A stretch of 64,000 nucleotides of DNA from assembly GCA_963844315.1 (NCBI GenBank), contig CAWJOC010000025.1:1-64000 (forward strand). The letters are read 5' to 3'. Both the position numbers and the translations under genes were made by a program. The stretch is from CAWAVN01 sp963844315. Lineage in GTDB: Bacteria; Planctomycetota; Planctomycetia; Planctomycetales; Planctomycetaceae. Numbering within the stretch: the stretch's first letter is position 1; every line of letters starts with the position of its first letter. Below the pieces are notes generated by a model, which made no database searches, had not been told where the DNA came from, and was given only the letters and a program-made list of their open reading frames with translations. Shown here piece after piece: positions 40,862-50,296 of this stretch.

Positions 40862-42295
40862 ATGCGGGATAGGGAACACATTCACCCTCTGGTCAACCGG
40901 CGGGCGATGATTCAAGTCGGGTCACTCGCGTTTGCCAGTTCAGTGCTGCCGGGGATTGCGGCGGGCAAAACCGACTCCCATCAGAAACCCCTGGAACCCA
41001 CCGGGACAGCGAAGCAAGTCCTCTTCCTCTGGATGGGCGGCGGGGTGACGCACATTGATTCCTTTGATCCCAAGCCGCTCGCTCCGGAAGAAATTCGCGG
41101 CACGCTCGGTGCGATTTCTACCGCGCTGCCCAGTGTGCAGTTTGGCGAAGTGATGCCGAACCTCGCCCGCATTGCGAATGATCTGTGCGTGGTCCGCAGT
41201 TTCTCGCACGACAGCAACGACCATCTGCTCTCCCAGGTTTACACGCTCTCCGGGCGGAAGGTGAACCAGGCGGAACTCTTCAAGCATCCGAACATCGGCT
41301 CAATCTTTTCGTATCTTTATGGACCGAAAAACGGACTGCCCGGCTACATCGCCGTGCCCGGCATCACCTGGCCCGGTCCGCCGCCGCACAATTTGTTCGT
41401 GGGCGGTTGGCTGGGCGACCAGTATGCCCCGTTCGCGGTGGGCAGCCCGCCGGAGTTCGCGGATTTCGTCGCCGGTCCCAATCCGGTCAATCCCGATCCC
41501 TATAAACCCGAAGACTTAAAACCCAAGTCGCTCCGGTTGCCGGAAGGCATCTCCTCCTCGCGTCTCGATCAAAGAACCAATCTCCTCGCCCGATTGGAAG
41601 AGGCCCTCCGCCAAGCGGAACAATCCAAACCCATGTTGGGCATGGAAGGGCATTACGAATCGGCCATGAATTTGCTCACCGCGCCGCAGATTCGCGGAGC
41701 CTTCGACATCACCAGCGAACCGGCCACTTTGCGCGACGAATACGGACGCACCAAAATCGGCGGGCGGTGCTTGTTGGCCCGAAGGCTCATCGAAGCCGGG
41801 GCCAGGTTTGTGATGGTCGATTATGGTTACGATCCCGATTACGGCAACCTCTGGGACAACCACAACGCCCCCAGCCAGAAGCACCCGCACATCTCCAAGA
41901 TGTGCCAAAAGCCCTATCACCTCGCGGGCATGGACCGGGCGTTCGCGGCCCTCATCGCCGACCTCAAAAACCGCGGCCTCTTGGAAACGACCCTGGTTGT
42001 TTTCCTCACCGAATTTGGCCGGACGCCCAAGATCAATCCCCAAGGCGGACGCGACCACTGGGGCGCGTGCGGCTCGATCTTCTTCACCGGCGGCGGAACC
42101 CGCGTGGGGCAAGTCATCGGCTCGACCGACAAAGAAGCCGCCTACCCCACCACCCAACCCCACACCCCCGCCGACATCGCCGCCACGATCTACCACGCGG
42201 TCGGCCTGGAACAAGAACACCGCGTCCAAGACCTCCAAAACCGCCCCTGGCCAATCCTAGATCACGGTCAACCCATCGAGGGTGTTTTGGGATAA
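40862..42295 (+). CDS. DUF1501 protein without cytochrome partner
   Basis: A 477-residue DUF1501 protein, intact. Start at 40862 (MRDREHIHPLVNRRAMIQVG), a degenerate Tat-like signal. Blocks: AKQVLFLWMGGGVTHIDSFD, LARIANDLCVVRSFSHDSND, GLPGYIAVPGITWPGPPPHN, GGRCLLARRLIEAGARFVMV, GMDRAFAALIADLKNRGLLE, TTLVVFLTEFGRTPKINPQG, GRDHWGACGSIFFTGGGTRV. It differs from the two pair members in having a WDNHN segment and no adjacent DUF1549/1553 gene, so it belongs to another subgroup. Function unknown. Confidence 0.9.
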   Translation: MRDREHIHPLVNRRAMIQVGSLAFASSVLPGIAAGKTDSHQKPLEPTGTAKQVLFLWMGGGVTHIDSFDPKPLAPEEIRGTLGAISTALPSVQFGEVMPNLARIANDLCVVRSFSHDSNDHLLSQVYTLSGRKVNQAELFKHPNIGSIFSYLYGPKNGLPGYIAVPGITWPGPPPHNLFVGGWLGDQYAPFAVGSPPEFADFVAGPNPVNPDPYKPEDLKPKSLRLPEGISSSRLDQRTNLLARLEEALRQAEQSKPMLGMEGHYESAMNLLTAPQIRGAFDITSEPATLRDEYGRTKIGGRCLLARRLIEAGARFVMVDYGYDPDYGNLWDNHNAPSQKHPHISKMCQKPYHLAGMDRAFAALIADLKNRGLLETTLVVFLTEFGRTPKINPQGGRDHWGACGSIFFTGGGTRVGQVIGSTDKEAAYPTTQPHTPADIAATIYHAVGLEQEHRVQDLQNRPWPILDHGQPIEGVLG

Positions 42296-42334
42296 TCGTA
42301 GCAAAGAGCCTCGCGTGAAGTAATTGGTTAAATG

Positions 42335-42501
42335 GGGGTGGCTGGGGTCAAATTGCCGAAGTCGGTTTTGTTTGTGATTACGCGTGAGCGGCAATTTGCC
42401 CCCAGACGATTGATGTGTGATCGAAGAACTGGGGGCAGATTGTCGCTGAAGCATTACTTCAATTCCACATCACTCTCCGACAATCTGACCCCAGCCACCC
42501 C
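42335..42501. repeat. MITE-like element with 16-bp terminal inverted repeats
   Basis: A 167-nt unit bounded by perfect 16-nt inverted ends, 42335-42350 and 42486-42501 (GGGGTGGCTGGGGTCA). Inside are two further inverted pairs, AATTGCCG/CGGCAATT and AGATTGTCG/CGACAATCT, giving two stem-loops. No coding capacity. It separates the third DUF1501 gene from the nuclease gene. Confidence 0.85.
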
Positions 42502-42514
42502 GCCGATAATTTCC

Positions 42515-43744
42515 CTATGATCCGGGCACATCAAAAAGCGAGGTGGTAATTGCGATTTCTCGACCGGGATCTGGTTCCTTTACGAAGATATATCGGCACT
42601 CGCCATCTGCTGAATGGCTGACCGTGCGACGGTGTTCGGAGCGGGCGCACATCACTTCGTGCATTTTGGCTGCAACAGCGGCAGAATCTTTATTACGATT
42701 GAAAATGAGTAGGGCGCATTTGCAATCGCGCCACGTAAGGTAACCGAGAAGTTGATCAATTGCCTCCGAGAATTGCTTCTGACCTCGCCAAATTTTGCAC
42801 TCGGCGATGAATACGTTGCGGTCACCAACTCGGATGAGAATGTCAGTTTTGCCCACTCCATTGAAAGTTTCGCCAGTGGCAGAACCCTCGTAGTGTCCAT
42901 TGAGCTGGATCAGAAAATGGTCTCGGATCGCTTCCTCTTCGAGCTTGGCGAAGGAAGCGGGATTCCGCTCAATGACGAGCGACATGCTGCGAAGCACACT
43001 GAGAATGTGCTGGTAGTCGTCTTCGCTGAGCGTCGGTTCTGGCGCGTAAGGCTCTTTCGGCACGGCGGGACGGGCTGCGGGCGACGGGCGACGCTTGGTG
43101 GGCAGAGTATATGTTGCTGGCTGATCGCGTCGCTTCATCGGAATTCCGAGTGCGGATACCGTGCCCGTCGCGGCTTGAGCCTTCTCACGTTTGCTCTTAA
43201 GTCGGGATCGGATTCGATCAGGAGCCGTCTTATTATGCAGTTCCACATCGCGGCACTGATTTGCTACCATCTCAGTGAGGAATGTGATCGCGCGCTGAAT
43301 TTCCCCCTTAAGGCGTTGTTGATTATCCGGCGAATCATCCGGGAAGGAGAAGCGTAGCACAATGCGGTCGTCATGCACATTGATTCTGGGATAGCCACTC
43401 AGTGAGAATGTGGAAGGCCGAATCTGCCAAAGTTGACGTTCACCCTCATAAGGGATTGCAACGGAGAGTTCCGTGCCCGGCACGTGGGCGCGCTTGCCAG
43501 GCGATATCGCACGCCGAAAATCATGAGTGACATCGACCTGTATTGTTCGCTGCGACTCGATGTGCTGATCGTGTACATGCAGAGTCAGTGGCGTAACCAA
43601 TACCTTTTCGATGAAATGATCTTCCAACTCCGCCTGGGATGACTTCAGCACGTACTCGCTATCGAGGGAGTCGATTTCACGGCAGGTCTTCTCAAGCAGC
43701 GCGTCGAACATCTCGCGAACGTTACCGTCGCTGAAAGGATCCAT
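42515..43744 (-). CDS. Predicted PD-(D/E)XK nuclease with novel N-terminal region
   Basis: A 409-residue intact protein. The C-terminal third is a restriction-endonuclease-like core: an early Glu in AKLEEEAIRDHFLIQLNGH, NGVGKTDILIRVGDRNVFIA with Asp301, and the Glu315-Cys-Lys317 motif in ECKIWRGQKQF, then AIDQLLGYLTWRDCKCALL with IFNRNKD. Residues 1-170 (HFIEKVLVTPLTLHVHDQHI, ERQLWQIRPSTFSLSGYPRI) form a separate globular region I do not recognise, joined by a basic, Pro-rich linker (about 175-235). Double-strand DNA cleavage is expected of the fold, but no methylase or sensor gene is adjacent. Confidence 0.8.
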   Translation of the reverse strand: MDPFSDGNVREMFDALLEKTCREIDSLDSEYVLKSSQAELEDHFIEKVLVTPLTLHVHDQHIESQRTIQVDVTHDFRRAISPGKRAHVPGTELSVAIPYEGERQLWQIRPSTFSLSGYPRINVHDDRIVLRFSFPDDSPDNQQRLKGEIQRAITFLTEMVANQCRDVELHNKTAPDRIRSRLKSKREKAQAATGTVSALGIPMKRRDQPATYTLPTKRRPSPAARPAVPKEPYAPEPTLSEDDYQHILSVLRSMSLVIERNPASFAKLEEEAIRDHFLIQLNGHYEGSATGETFNGVGKTDILIRVGDRNVFIAECKIWRGQKQFSEAIDQLLGYLTWRDCKCALLIFNRNKDSAAVAAKMHEVMCARSEHRRTVSHSADGECRYIFVKEPDPGREIAITTSLFDVPGS

Positions 43745-43820
43745 TTCATTTCCCTAGTGACGTAGGCTGGGTCAAGACCCAGCCTACTGATAGTTGGTGC
43801 CATTCGCCCCACGCTCGCTC

Positions 43821-45298
43821 TTAGGCCAAGCTCATCGTGACGGTTTTGAGTTCCGTGTAGTTGGCTAAGGCGGCTTCGCCGAGTTCTCTTCCGATGCCGG
43901 ACATTTTGAATCCGCCGAAGGGGGCGGCGGCGTCGAAGACGTCGTAGCAGTTCACCCAGACCGTGCCCGCCTTGACGCTGTTGGCGATGCGGTGGGCTTT
44001 GGCCACATCGCGGGTCCACACGGCGGCGGCGAGGCCGAAGCAGGTTTTGTTCGACCGCTCCACCACTTCCTCCACGCTCTTGAAGCTGAGGATGTTCATC
44101 ACCGGGCCGAAGATTTCATCGGTGGCAATCGCCATGTCGTCGGTCACGTTGTCGAACACCGTCGGCTCGATGAAGAAGCCTTTCTTCCCGAAACGGTTGC
44201 CCCCGGTGAGGCACTTCGCGCCCTGCTCTTTCCCCTTGTCGATGTAGCCCAGGATCTTGTCAAATTGGGCCTTATCGACCTGCGGGCCTTGGGTGGTGTT
44301 GGGATCGAAGGGATTGCCCAGGACGCGGTTTTTGGCGCGATCGACGATCATCTCCACGAACTTGTCGTGGACTTTTTCTTCCACGAAGAGCCGACTTCCC
44401 GCGCAGCAGCATTGGCCTTGATTGAAGAACAACCCTAGCTCCGCCCCGGCGACCGCCGCTTCCAAATCGGCATCGGCGAAAACGACGTTCGGGCTTTTGC
44501 CACCGAGTTCAAAGGTCAACCGCTTCAAAGTCTCAGCGGCGTCTTTCATGATGATCTGGGCCGTTCTGTGCTCGCCGGTGAAGGCGATCTTATCCACACC
44601 CGGATGTTTCACCAAGGCCGCCCCGGCGGTGGGACCGTAACCGGGGACCACGTTGATCACGCCCGGCGGAAAGCCCGCTTCGAGCGCGAGTTCCGCCATC
44701 CGGAGGCAAGTGAGGGGTGTTTGCTCGGCAGGCTTCATGATGATTGTGCATCCCGCCGCGAGGGCCGGTCCCCATTTCCAGGCGGTCATCAGCATCGGGA
44801 AGTTCCAGGGGATGATCTGCCCGCACACGCCCAAGGGTTCCCTGCGGGTGTAGCAGAAGTAATCGCCTCTGATGGGAATCGTATCGCCGTGGATCTTGTC
44901 CGCCCAACCGGCATAGTAATGCAGGCAATCGATCACCAAAGGCAGGTCCGCGGCGCGGGCATCGCTGATGGGTTTGCCATTGTCTAATGTTTCCAGAGCC
45001 GCGAGTTCATCGAAGTTCTCTTCGATCAAATCCGCCAACCGGTTTAATAGCTTGCCCCGGTCGCGGGCATCCATCTTGGCCCAAGGGCCAGTTTCAAATG
45101 CCTTGCGCGCGGCCTTCACCGCCAAATCCACATCGGCGGCATCACCCTCGGCCACTTCGGCAATCACTTCTTCGGTCGCGGGGTTAATGGTTTCAAACGT
45201 CTTGCCGCTTTGGGCGTCCCGCCACTCTGCGCCGATCAACATCTTCGTCTGCCGAACTTCCGGGACGGCGTGGCGCGGTTTTCGATGGTCGTGGCCAT
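43821..45298 (-). CDS. NAD-dependent aldehyde dehydrogenase (N-terminal frameshift)
   Basis: ALDH-family enzyme oxidising aldehydes to acids. ATG at 45298 begins ATTIENRATPSRKFG; a break near 45256 then gives MLIGAEWRDAQSGKTFETIN and an intact remainder: CGQIIPWNFPMLMTAWKWGP, FELGGKSPNVVFADADLEAA with the general-base Glu, NQGQCCCAGSRLFVEEKVHD with the catalytic Cys, and TDEIFGPVMNILSF. The NAD-binding turn, normally FTGSTEVG, reads FTGEHRTA here, which two nearby compensating indels would explain. The closing DVFDAAAPFGGFKMSGIGRE is typical. Substrate unknown. Confidence 0.93.
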
Positions 45299-45730
45299 GA
45301 GAATTCTCCTTGCATTAAAGTCCATGAGGCGCGGTGCGCCTGCAAACGAGGGTCCGCCAGTTTGAGAGCCAGGCGCTCGGTAGGCACCCGCCCTCAAAAG
45401 TCGGTCAAATTCATGGGGTGGAGGTCTTGAGAAATTATACCCTGCCCAGAGCAACCTGAGCAGCCCGCCCGGAGTTTTCCACCATGGCGGCTATCTGCTG
45501 CCATCGCTTCGCGATTCCGGAAAATCGCAACTTGAAAACTTGCGCTTTGGGTTATGATGAAAGGACACTTCCCCAATCATCCTTCAAATCTCCCATGACC
45601 ATCTTCGAAATCGGTTAAAAGACTGTCGCCGGGGCGGCTGATTCTTCGGCACGGTTACGGTCTGAATATGTCATTTCCGATCGCCGTGCGCGCGGACGTC
45701 AGAACCAACGATACAAAAGCGAGGCCCATC
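45299..45730. promoter_or_regulatory. Divergent intergenic region with possible sigma-70-like promoter
   Basis: This 432-nt stretch separates the leftward aldehyde dehydrogenase from the rightward membrane protein. It contains a TTGAAA at 45532-45537 and a TATGAT at 45553-45558, spaced 15 nt, which is shorter than ideal, pointing right. An AGGAG-like site (complement of CTCCT) lies just before the dehydrogenase ATG. No credible gene lies inside. Confidence 0.35.
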
Positions 45731-46571
45731 ATGCCACAAAACACAACTCGAAGTCTCCTGGACGTGATGAGTTTCGATGCCCTGCCCGTTTGGGTGATGT
45801 TCGCCGCAACGATCCTGCTCGTGCTGGTCGCCATCGAAGGCGGGTATCGGCTGGGGCACATCATGCGGCGGCGGTCGGAAGAGGAAAAGGAATCGCCGAT
45901 CTCCGCGATCGCCGGGGCCATCCTGGGGCTGGCGGCGTTCATGCTGGCGTTCGCGTTTTCAATCGTCGCAGACCGTTATCAAGCCCGACGGGAACTGGTT
46001 CGCAATGAAGCCATCGCCATCCGCACCGCCTGGCATCGCTCCGACTTTCTGCCGGAGGCGGACCGCACCCTGGCCAGGACTTTGCTGAAGGATTACGTCG
46101 ATGCGCGCGTGGCGCTGCGCGCAGTCGGGCAGCCTCGAACCGGAGCGCTTGGCGAGCGCCTTGTCCGAAACCGAGCGGATGCAAAGCCGCCTGTGGGACA
46201 TGGCCGTCGCCAACGCGCGAATCGATATGAACTCCGACGTCGCAGCGCTCTACATCGATTCCCTGAACGCGATGAATGGGATTCATGCGGAGCGCGTGGC
46301 GGTCGCGATTCAAGCCCGCGTTCCCCGCGAGATTTGGGCCGTGCTGTATTTCATCACGATTCTCGGCATGGTGAGCGTGGGCTATCAGACGGGCATCGCG
46401 GGATCCAAGCGGTCAATTGCCTGGCCCATCCTGGCCTTGTCGTTCGCCTTGGTCTTAGCCCTGATCGCCGCGATTGACCGCCCCGACAGCGGCGTCCTCA
46501 AGGTCACTCAACAGCCCTTGATCGACCTCTCCGCCTTCATGGACGGGGCTTTAGGGCAGCACGGTCAATAG
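45731..46571 (+). CDS. DUF4239-like (bestrophin-like) membrane protein (one frameshift)
   Basis: About 280 residues. From ATG 45731 an amphipathic N-terminus is followed by helix 1 (LPVWVMFAATILLVLVAIEG), a basic loop, helix 2 (ISAIAGAILGLAAFMLAFAF) and a long soluble region (YQARRELVRNEAIAIRTAWH). Near 46120 the frame changes to LEPERLASALSETERMQSRL; the C-terminal pair of helices is EIWAVLYFITILGMVSVGYQ and WPILALSFALVLALIAAIDR. This two-plus-two helix arrangement with a conserved NEA block is that of DUF4239 proteins. Ion-channel function is only a suggestion from the family name. Its stop overlaps the convergent porin stop. Confidence 0.75.
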
Positions 46572-47920
46572 ATGATCTGAATCCGCGCTCCGTAGATCGC
46601 CAGTTCGATGTCATCCCTACTGGGATGGTCAATGAAGCCTTGCACGCAATCGAGTTTCAGGCTCAGATTCTGATTGAGATACCAGTTCAGTGCGAACGCG
46701 GCCGAGTTGAGCCGTCCGCCTTGGATGTTCTCGCTATTCAGATTGAGGAACGTTCCGCGAACCGCGAGTTCCCAGGCGCCCAAACCGCCTTCAAAAACGC
46801 TTTCCTTGGGCGTGACGGTCGTGAAGACGCCTGCCTTTCGGTCATAGGGCCGCGATTCGCCCGTCAGGAACCAGCCGACTTGCGAATAGCCGCCGGAGAA
46901 CAAAAGCGGCGGCCCGCCGATTTGGTCAACGGAAGCCCAAGTGATCTCGTTCTGCCAGTGCAATGGTCCAAGAACGCCCGCAGCTTCCAGGTTGAAAAGA
47001 TTGACGGCCTCCGAAGGGATTAACCCCGTATCAACCAAGGGAGGAATGCTGGTCGTTGTTCCTCCGGGTTCCTCATCGACGAAAAAGCCCAATTTGGAGT
47101 CATACTGGATGACTTTCCCGTCCGGTTGCAAATGGGCCAGGTCGCCTCCGAAATGGACCAGCGCAGGCCATCGGTTTCATGCCACGGCAGGATGGTCGAC
47201 CGGGCGGCCAGGCCATAGCCATCATCCGACTGGGCCACGGCAAAGCCATCCGTGCCGGTTCGGAACCCCGCAACCGTCCAGGTGGCCCGCTCGTCAAGAA
47301 GGCTGCCGCCAGCCTTAAGCCCCATTTGTTGGAAGGGGGAAAAAGTAAACGACGGCGCGAGTTCCGCGAAGGTGAAGTCTTTTGCGCTGGTCAGCGCATC
47401 CATTTGAAAGGGCATCCTGAAGAAGCCAAAAACCACGCGCTCGGCGATGAGGCGGTCTCGGATCTCAACGAATGTGTCCCGAAAGCTGGGATGCCCAGAC
47501 GCGGCAAAGTCCAAATCCAACTTATAACCGACATCCTCGACGATGTCGCCGCTGACCGCGAGCCTCGCCCTGCGCACGGCGGTCGAGTCCGCAATGTCGC
47601 CGAAGGCCATTCTCGACGCTTCGGATTCATCGAACCAGACCGAATCAAATTGCAAGAACCCGCTGATGTCAAGCGTCGGATATGGGGGAGGAGCCGATTC
47701 CCCTTCCGCCAAGGCGACGTCCGCCTCGTCGGAGAATTCCGCTTCCTCCATTCCGCTTTCCGCGGGCAAAGGAGGGAATTCGGCAAAGTGGGTTATGTCA
47801 CTGGGAATGGGATCGCCCATCGAGTCGGTGGGTTTTCCAGCGGTTGTTGTATTGCGCCATCAGCGCGGAACCACAGCCCAGAAAGAGTGCCAGTGCAAGA
47901 ATCGAACGCGAGAGATTCAA
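46565..47920 (-). CDS. Phosphate-selective-porin-like outer-membrane protein (frameshifted)
   Basis: OprO/OprP-type porin. A signal peptide lies at 47840-47920 (NLSRSILALALFLGCGSALM then AQ), out of frame with the mature part, so a break near 47830 is inferred; the start codon is a guess (TTG). The barrel region reads YPTLDISGFLQFDSVWFDES, VRRARLAVSGDIVEDVGYKL, DRLIAERVVFGFFRMPFQMD, and, across a break near 47140, GYSQVGWFLTGESRPYDRKA and AWELAVRGTFLNLNSENIQG. It ends IELAIYGARIQIIY with a terminal aromatic as usual for Omp proteins. Known members take up phosphate or polyphosphate; selectivity here is not determinable. Confidence 0.85.
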
Positions 47921-48194
47921 GCCCGTGGACCACTCGGTTTTTTTGTGGATCTCAATGGCCGACCTCCCAAAAAATCACGTTCTCGTCGGTTCAGCATCAC
48001 CAAAAACGTGATGTGAGACAAAGCACCCTGCTGAGGGTCTATCCGAAATTATCGTCACATTCCCCCCAGCTTCCTTAATCAAAAAAGTTGACAAGTGGCC
48101 TCCGTGAGAGAGCGAATCCAAGCATTGCGGCACGGCGTTTGCTTTGTCCCCTAACCACACCCTCCCATTCTTGGCTTAACTAAGGCTTCCTTTT

Positions 48195-49178
48195 GTGAAT
48201 ATCACTCTCTTGGTTTACTTGGAAAGCGACTCGCCGGAGTATGACAAGTCGATTGACCAGATCGCCGAAGCGCTGGAAGCGGCCGGTCATAAGCCCTCGA
48301 TCTTCGGCTTGCGTGGCGACGTGAGCAAGTTGATCTCCGGCCTTCGCCGCCGGAAGCCCGATTTGGTCTTTAACCTCCTTGAGCAGTTCAATGACGAAAT
48401 GCGCAGGGTTGATGGAAGCCACCGGCGTGCTTGATCTCTTGGGCCTTTCCTACACCGGCAGCGGCCCCGGAGCACTCTATCTGCAAGAGGACAAAGCGCT
48501 CACCAAGAAGGTTTTGGCTTATGAGGAACTCAAATGCCCCGACTTCGCCGTCTTCTCGCCCGAGTCGGACCTGGAGACGGGCGGCAATTTGCGGCTGCCC
48601 TTGTTCGTCAAGCCGCTGCGGATGGATTCGTCGGTTGGCATCGACGGGTCCAAGTCGCTCGTCCGCAATACGATGGAACTGATGGAGCAGGTGGCGCACA
48701 TCCACAAGGAACTGAAAGACTCGGCCTTGTGCGAAGAGTACATTGATGGGCGCGAGTTCTACGTGGGCATCCTGGGAAACCAAGACCCCATCGCCTTTCC
48801 GCCCATTGAAATCGACTTCACCGACATGCCCGAGGACGCTCCGAAAGTCCTTGACGCCAAGGCGAAGTTCGACGAATCGACGCCCGAGTTCAAAGGCACA
48901 AAGCCCGTGGTGGCCGAGATCGACGACCAACTTAGGGCGCGGCTGCATCAGGTGGCCTTGACCGCCTATCGGGCGCTCGTATCCGTGATTATGCCCGCGT
49001 GGATCTCAGGTTGGCGGAGACCGGCGAGATCTACGTCATCGAAGTCAACGCCAACTGCTATCTCGAAAAGGAGAGCGAGTTTGCCATGTCGGCCCAGGCT
49101 GCGGGAATCGAGTATCCGGAGTTGATCTCACGCATCGTCGACCACGCCATCGAGCACGAGACACCAGGAATCTCTTGA
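48195..49178 (+). CDS. ATP-grasp ligase, D-Ala-D-Ala ligase family (two frameshifts)
   Basis: About 327 residues, GTG start at 48195 (NITLLVYLESDSPEYDKSID). The N-domain shows RRKPDLVFNLLEQF; across a break near 48405 it continues LDLLGLSYTGSGPGALYLQE and DKALTKKVLAYEE. The ATP-grasp has LPLFVKPLRMDSSVGIDGSK, the acidic ALCEEYIDGREFYVGILGN, and, after a break near 48985, AETGEIYVIEVNANCYLEK, with the metal-binding Glu and Asn. EFAMSAQAAGIEYPELISRI closes it. The family makes peptide-like bonds, classically D-Ala-D-Ala; sequence such as NCYLEKESEF instead of the usual NTxPGxT suggests another dipeptide. It converges on a zinc peptidase gene. Confidence 0.85.
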
Positions 49179-49210
49179 TGCAAGGCTCTCGCAAGTGACC
49201 TTGGAAGTTC

Positions 49211-50245
49211 TTACGGAAGATAGTCGCCGCCGTGGACGTAGTTGGTGGCGAGGGATGTTACAAAGGTGGTGAAAGCGGTCGCCGCTTCCAACTCGCGATC
49301 TTCGGGATAAACCTGTTGGAATTCATCCGCTGTTTGGGCCAGTCGTCTTAACAGCGCGCGGGTGCGTTCGGGGAAGTGGCCGGTCCAGCGGTAGATATCG
49401 GCCATCAGCGACCGCTCCAAGTCGCCGATGAGTTGCGAGGCGGGAATGCGTTTGACCTCTGGATTGCTGATTTCCGCGTGGCCGAAGTCTTCGAAGATGG
49501 CACGCAGCGAGCCTTCCAACCCGGCGGGCAATTCTTCCGAGTCTTGCACTGCGGTATGGTAATACTGATCGACCGAGACCGATAATTCGCCGACATCTTC
49601 ATCCAGCTCCACCGCGGACACCAGTGGTTCCTGGCCGCCCAGTTCGGTCATTTTCCGGTCGCAGTATTCGAGCTTGCCCAGCGCCGTGGGCCAAGTGCCA
49701 TACTGCTTCTGCCAGTCGCGGCCCGGCGTCATCCACACGGCGAATGTCTCCGACCAGTCTTCGTCCGGATGCTTTTGCGCGTAAAAGCCGGGAAGGTGCA
49801 GCACGTACCGCCGACTAAATGGTTTCGGCCGATAGTCTTCGAGATACGGTTGCGTGAGCGAGCCAAACAGTTTGACCCACTCCTCATCCTCATACAGCTT
49901 GTAGGCGTAGTTGACGACGTGCCCCATCTCGTGGCGGAAATACCTGAGGATGTCGGCGTCGCTCGCGCCTTCGATGTGGCCGATTTTCTCCGCATGCACC
50001 TCCAGCAGATCGGGCCGCGCCAGATAGAACGGGATCCCGATCACGATGGTCCCAAACGGCACGCCCCACTCGGTGGACAAATGAAATTTCGGACGCAACC
50101 GGCGGAGACCGGCTTGTTCCAACTCCTGCTCGAATTGGGCCACGAGCGGCTCCAAACGCGTGCCCTCAATGGTCAGGTTAAGGTCGCGAATGGGCGTCGC
50201 ACGAACGTTCGCCTCATGAAAATGCGAAGTCGTTTCCATAACCAA
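49211..50245 (-). CDS. Putative zinc metallopeptidase (HExxH, gluzincin-like)
   Basis: A 344-residue intact protein with no signal peptide. Zinc-binding HEMGH is at residues 105-109 in ILRYFRHEMGHVVNYAYKLY, and the likely third ligand Glu166 is in DEDWSETFAVWMTPGRDWQK. The N-terminal half has LRPKFHLSTEWGVPFGTIVI and IPFYLARPDLLEVHAEKIGH. The C-terminal part is helical (RWTGHFPERTRALLRRLAQT) and ends TNYVHGGDYLP. It matches the putative zinc-binding metallopeptidase group of planctomycetes by impression. The stop is 32 nt from that of the convergent ATP-grasp gene, so the two may form a make-and-cleave pair, which is speculative. Confidence 0.8.
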   Translation of the reverse strand: MVMETTSHFHEANVRATPIRDLNLTIEGTRLEPLVAQFEQELEQAGLRRLRPKFHLSTEWGVPFGTIVIGIPFYLARPDLLEVHAEKIGHIEGASDADILRYFRHEMGHVVNYAYKLYEDEEWVKLFGSLTQPYLEDYRPKPFSRRYVLHLPGFYAQKHPDEDWSETFAVWMTPGRDWQKQYGTWPTALGKLEYCDRKMTELGGQEPLVSAVELDEDVGELSVSVDQYYHTAVQDSEELPAGLEGSLRAIFEDFGHAEISNPEVKRIPASQLIGDLERSLMADIYRWTGHFPERTRALLRRLAQTADEFQQVYPEDRELEAATAFTTFVTSLATNYVHGGDYLP

Positions 50246-50296
50246 AACGTATCAGCAAAATCCGCGCCAGGTCAAGTTGAGCCAAGCCGGAAACCA

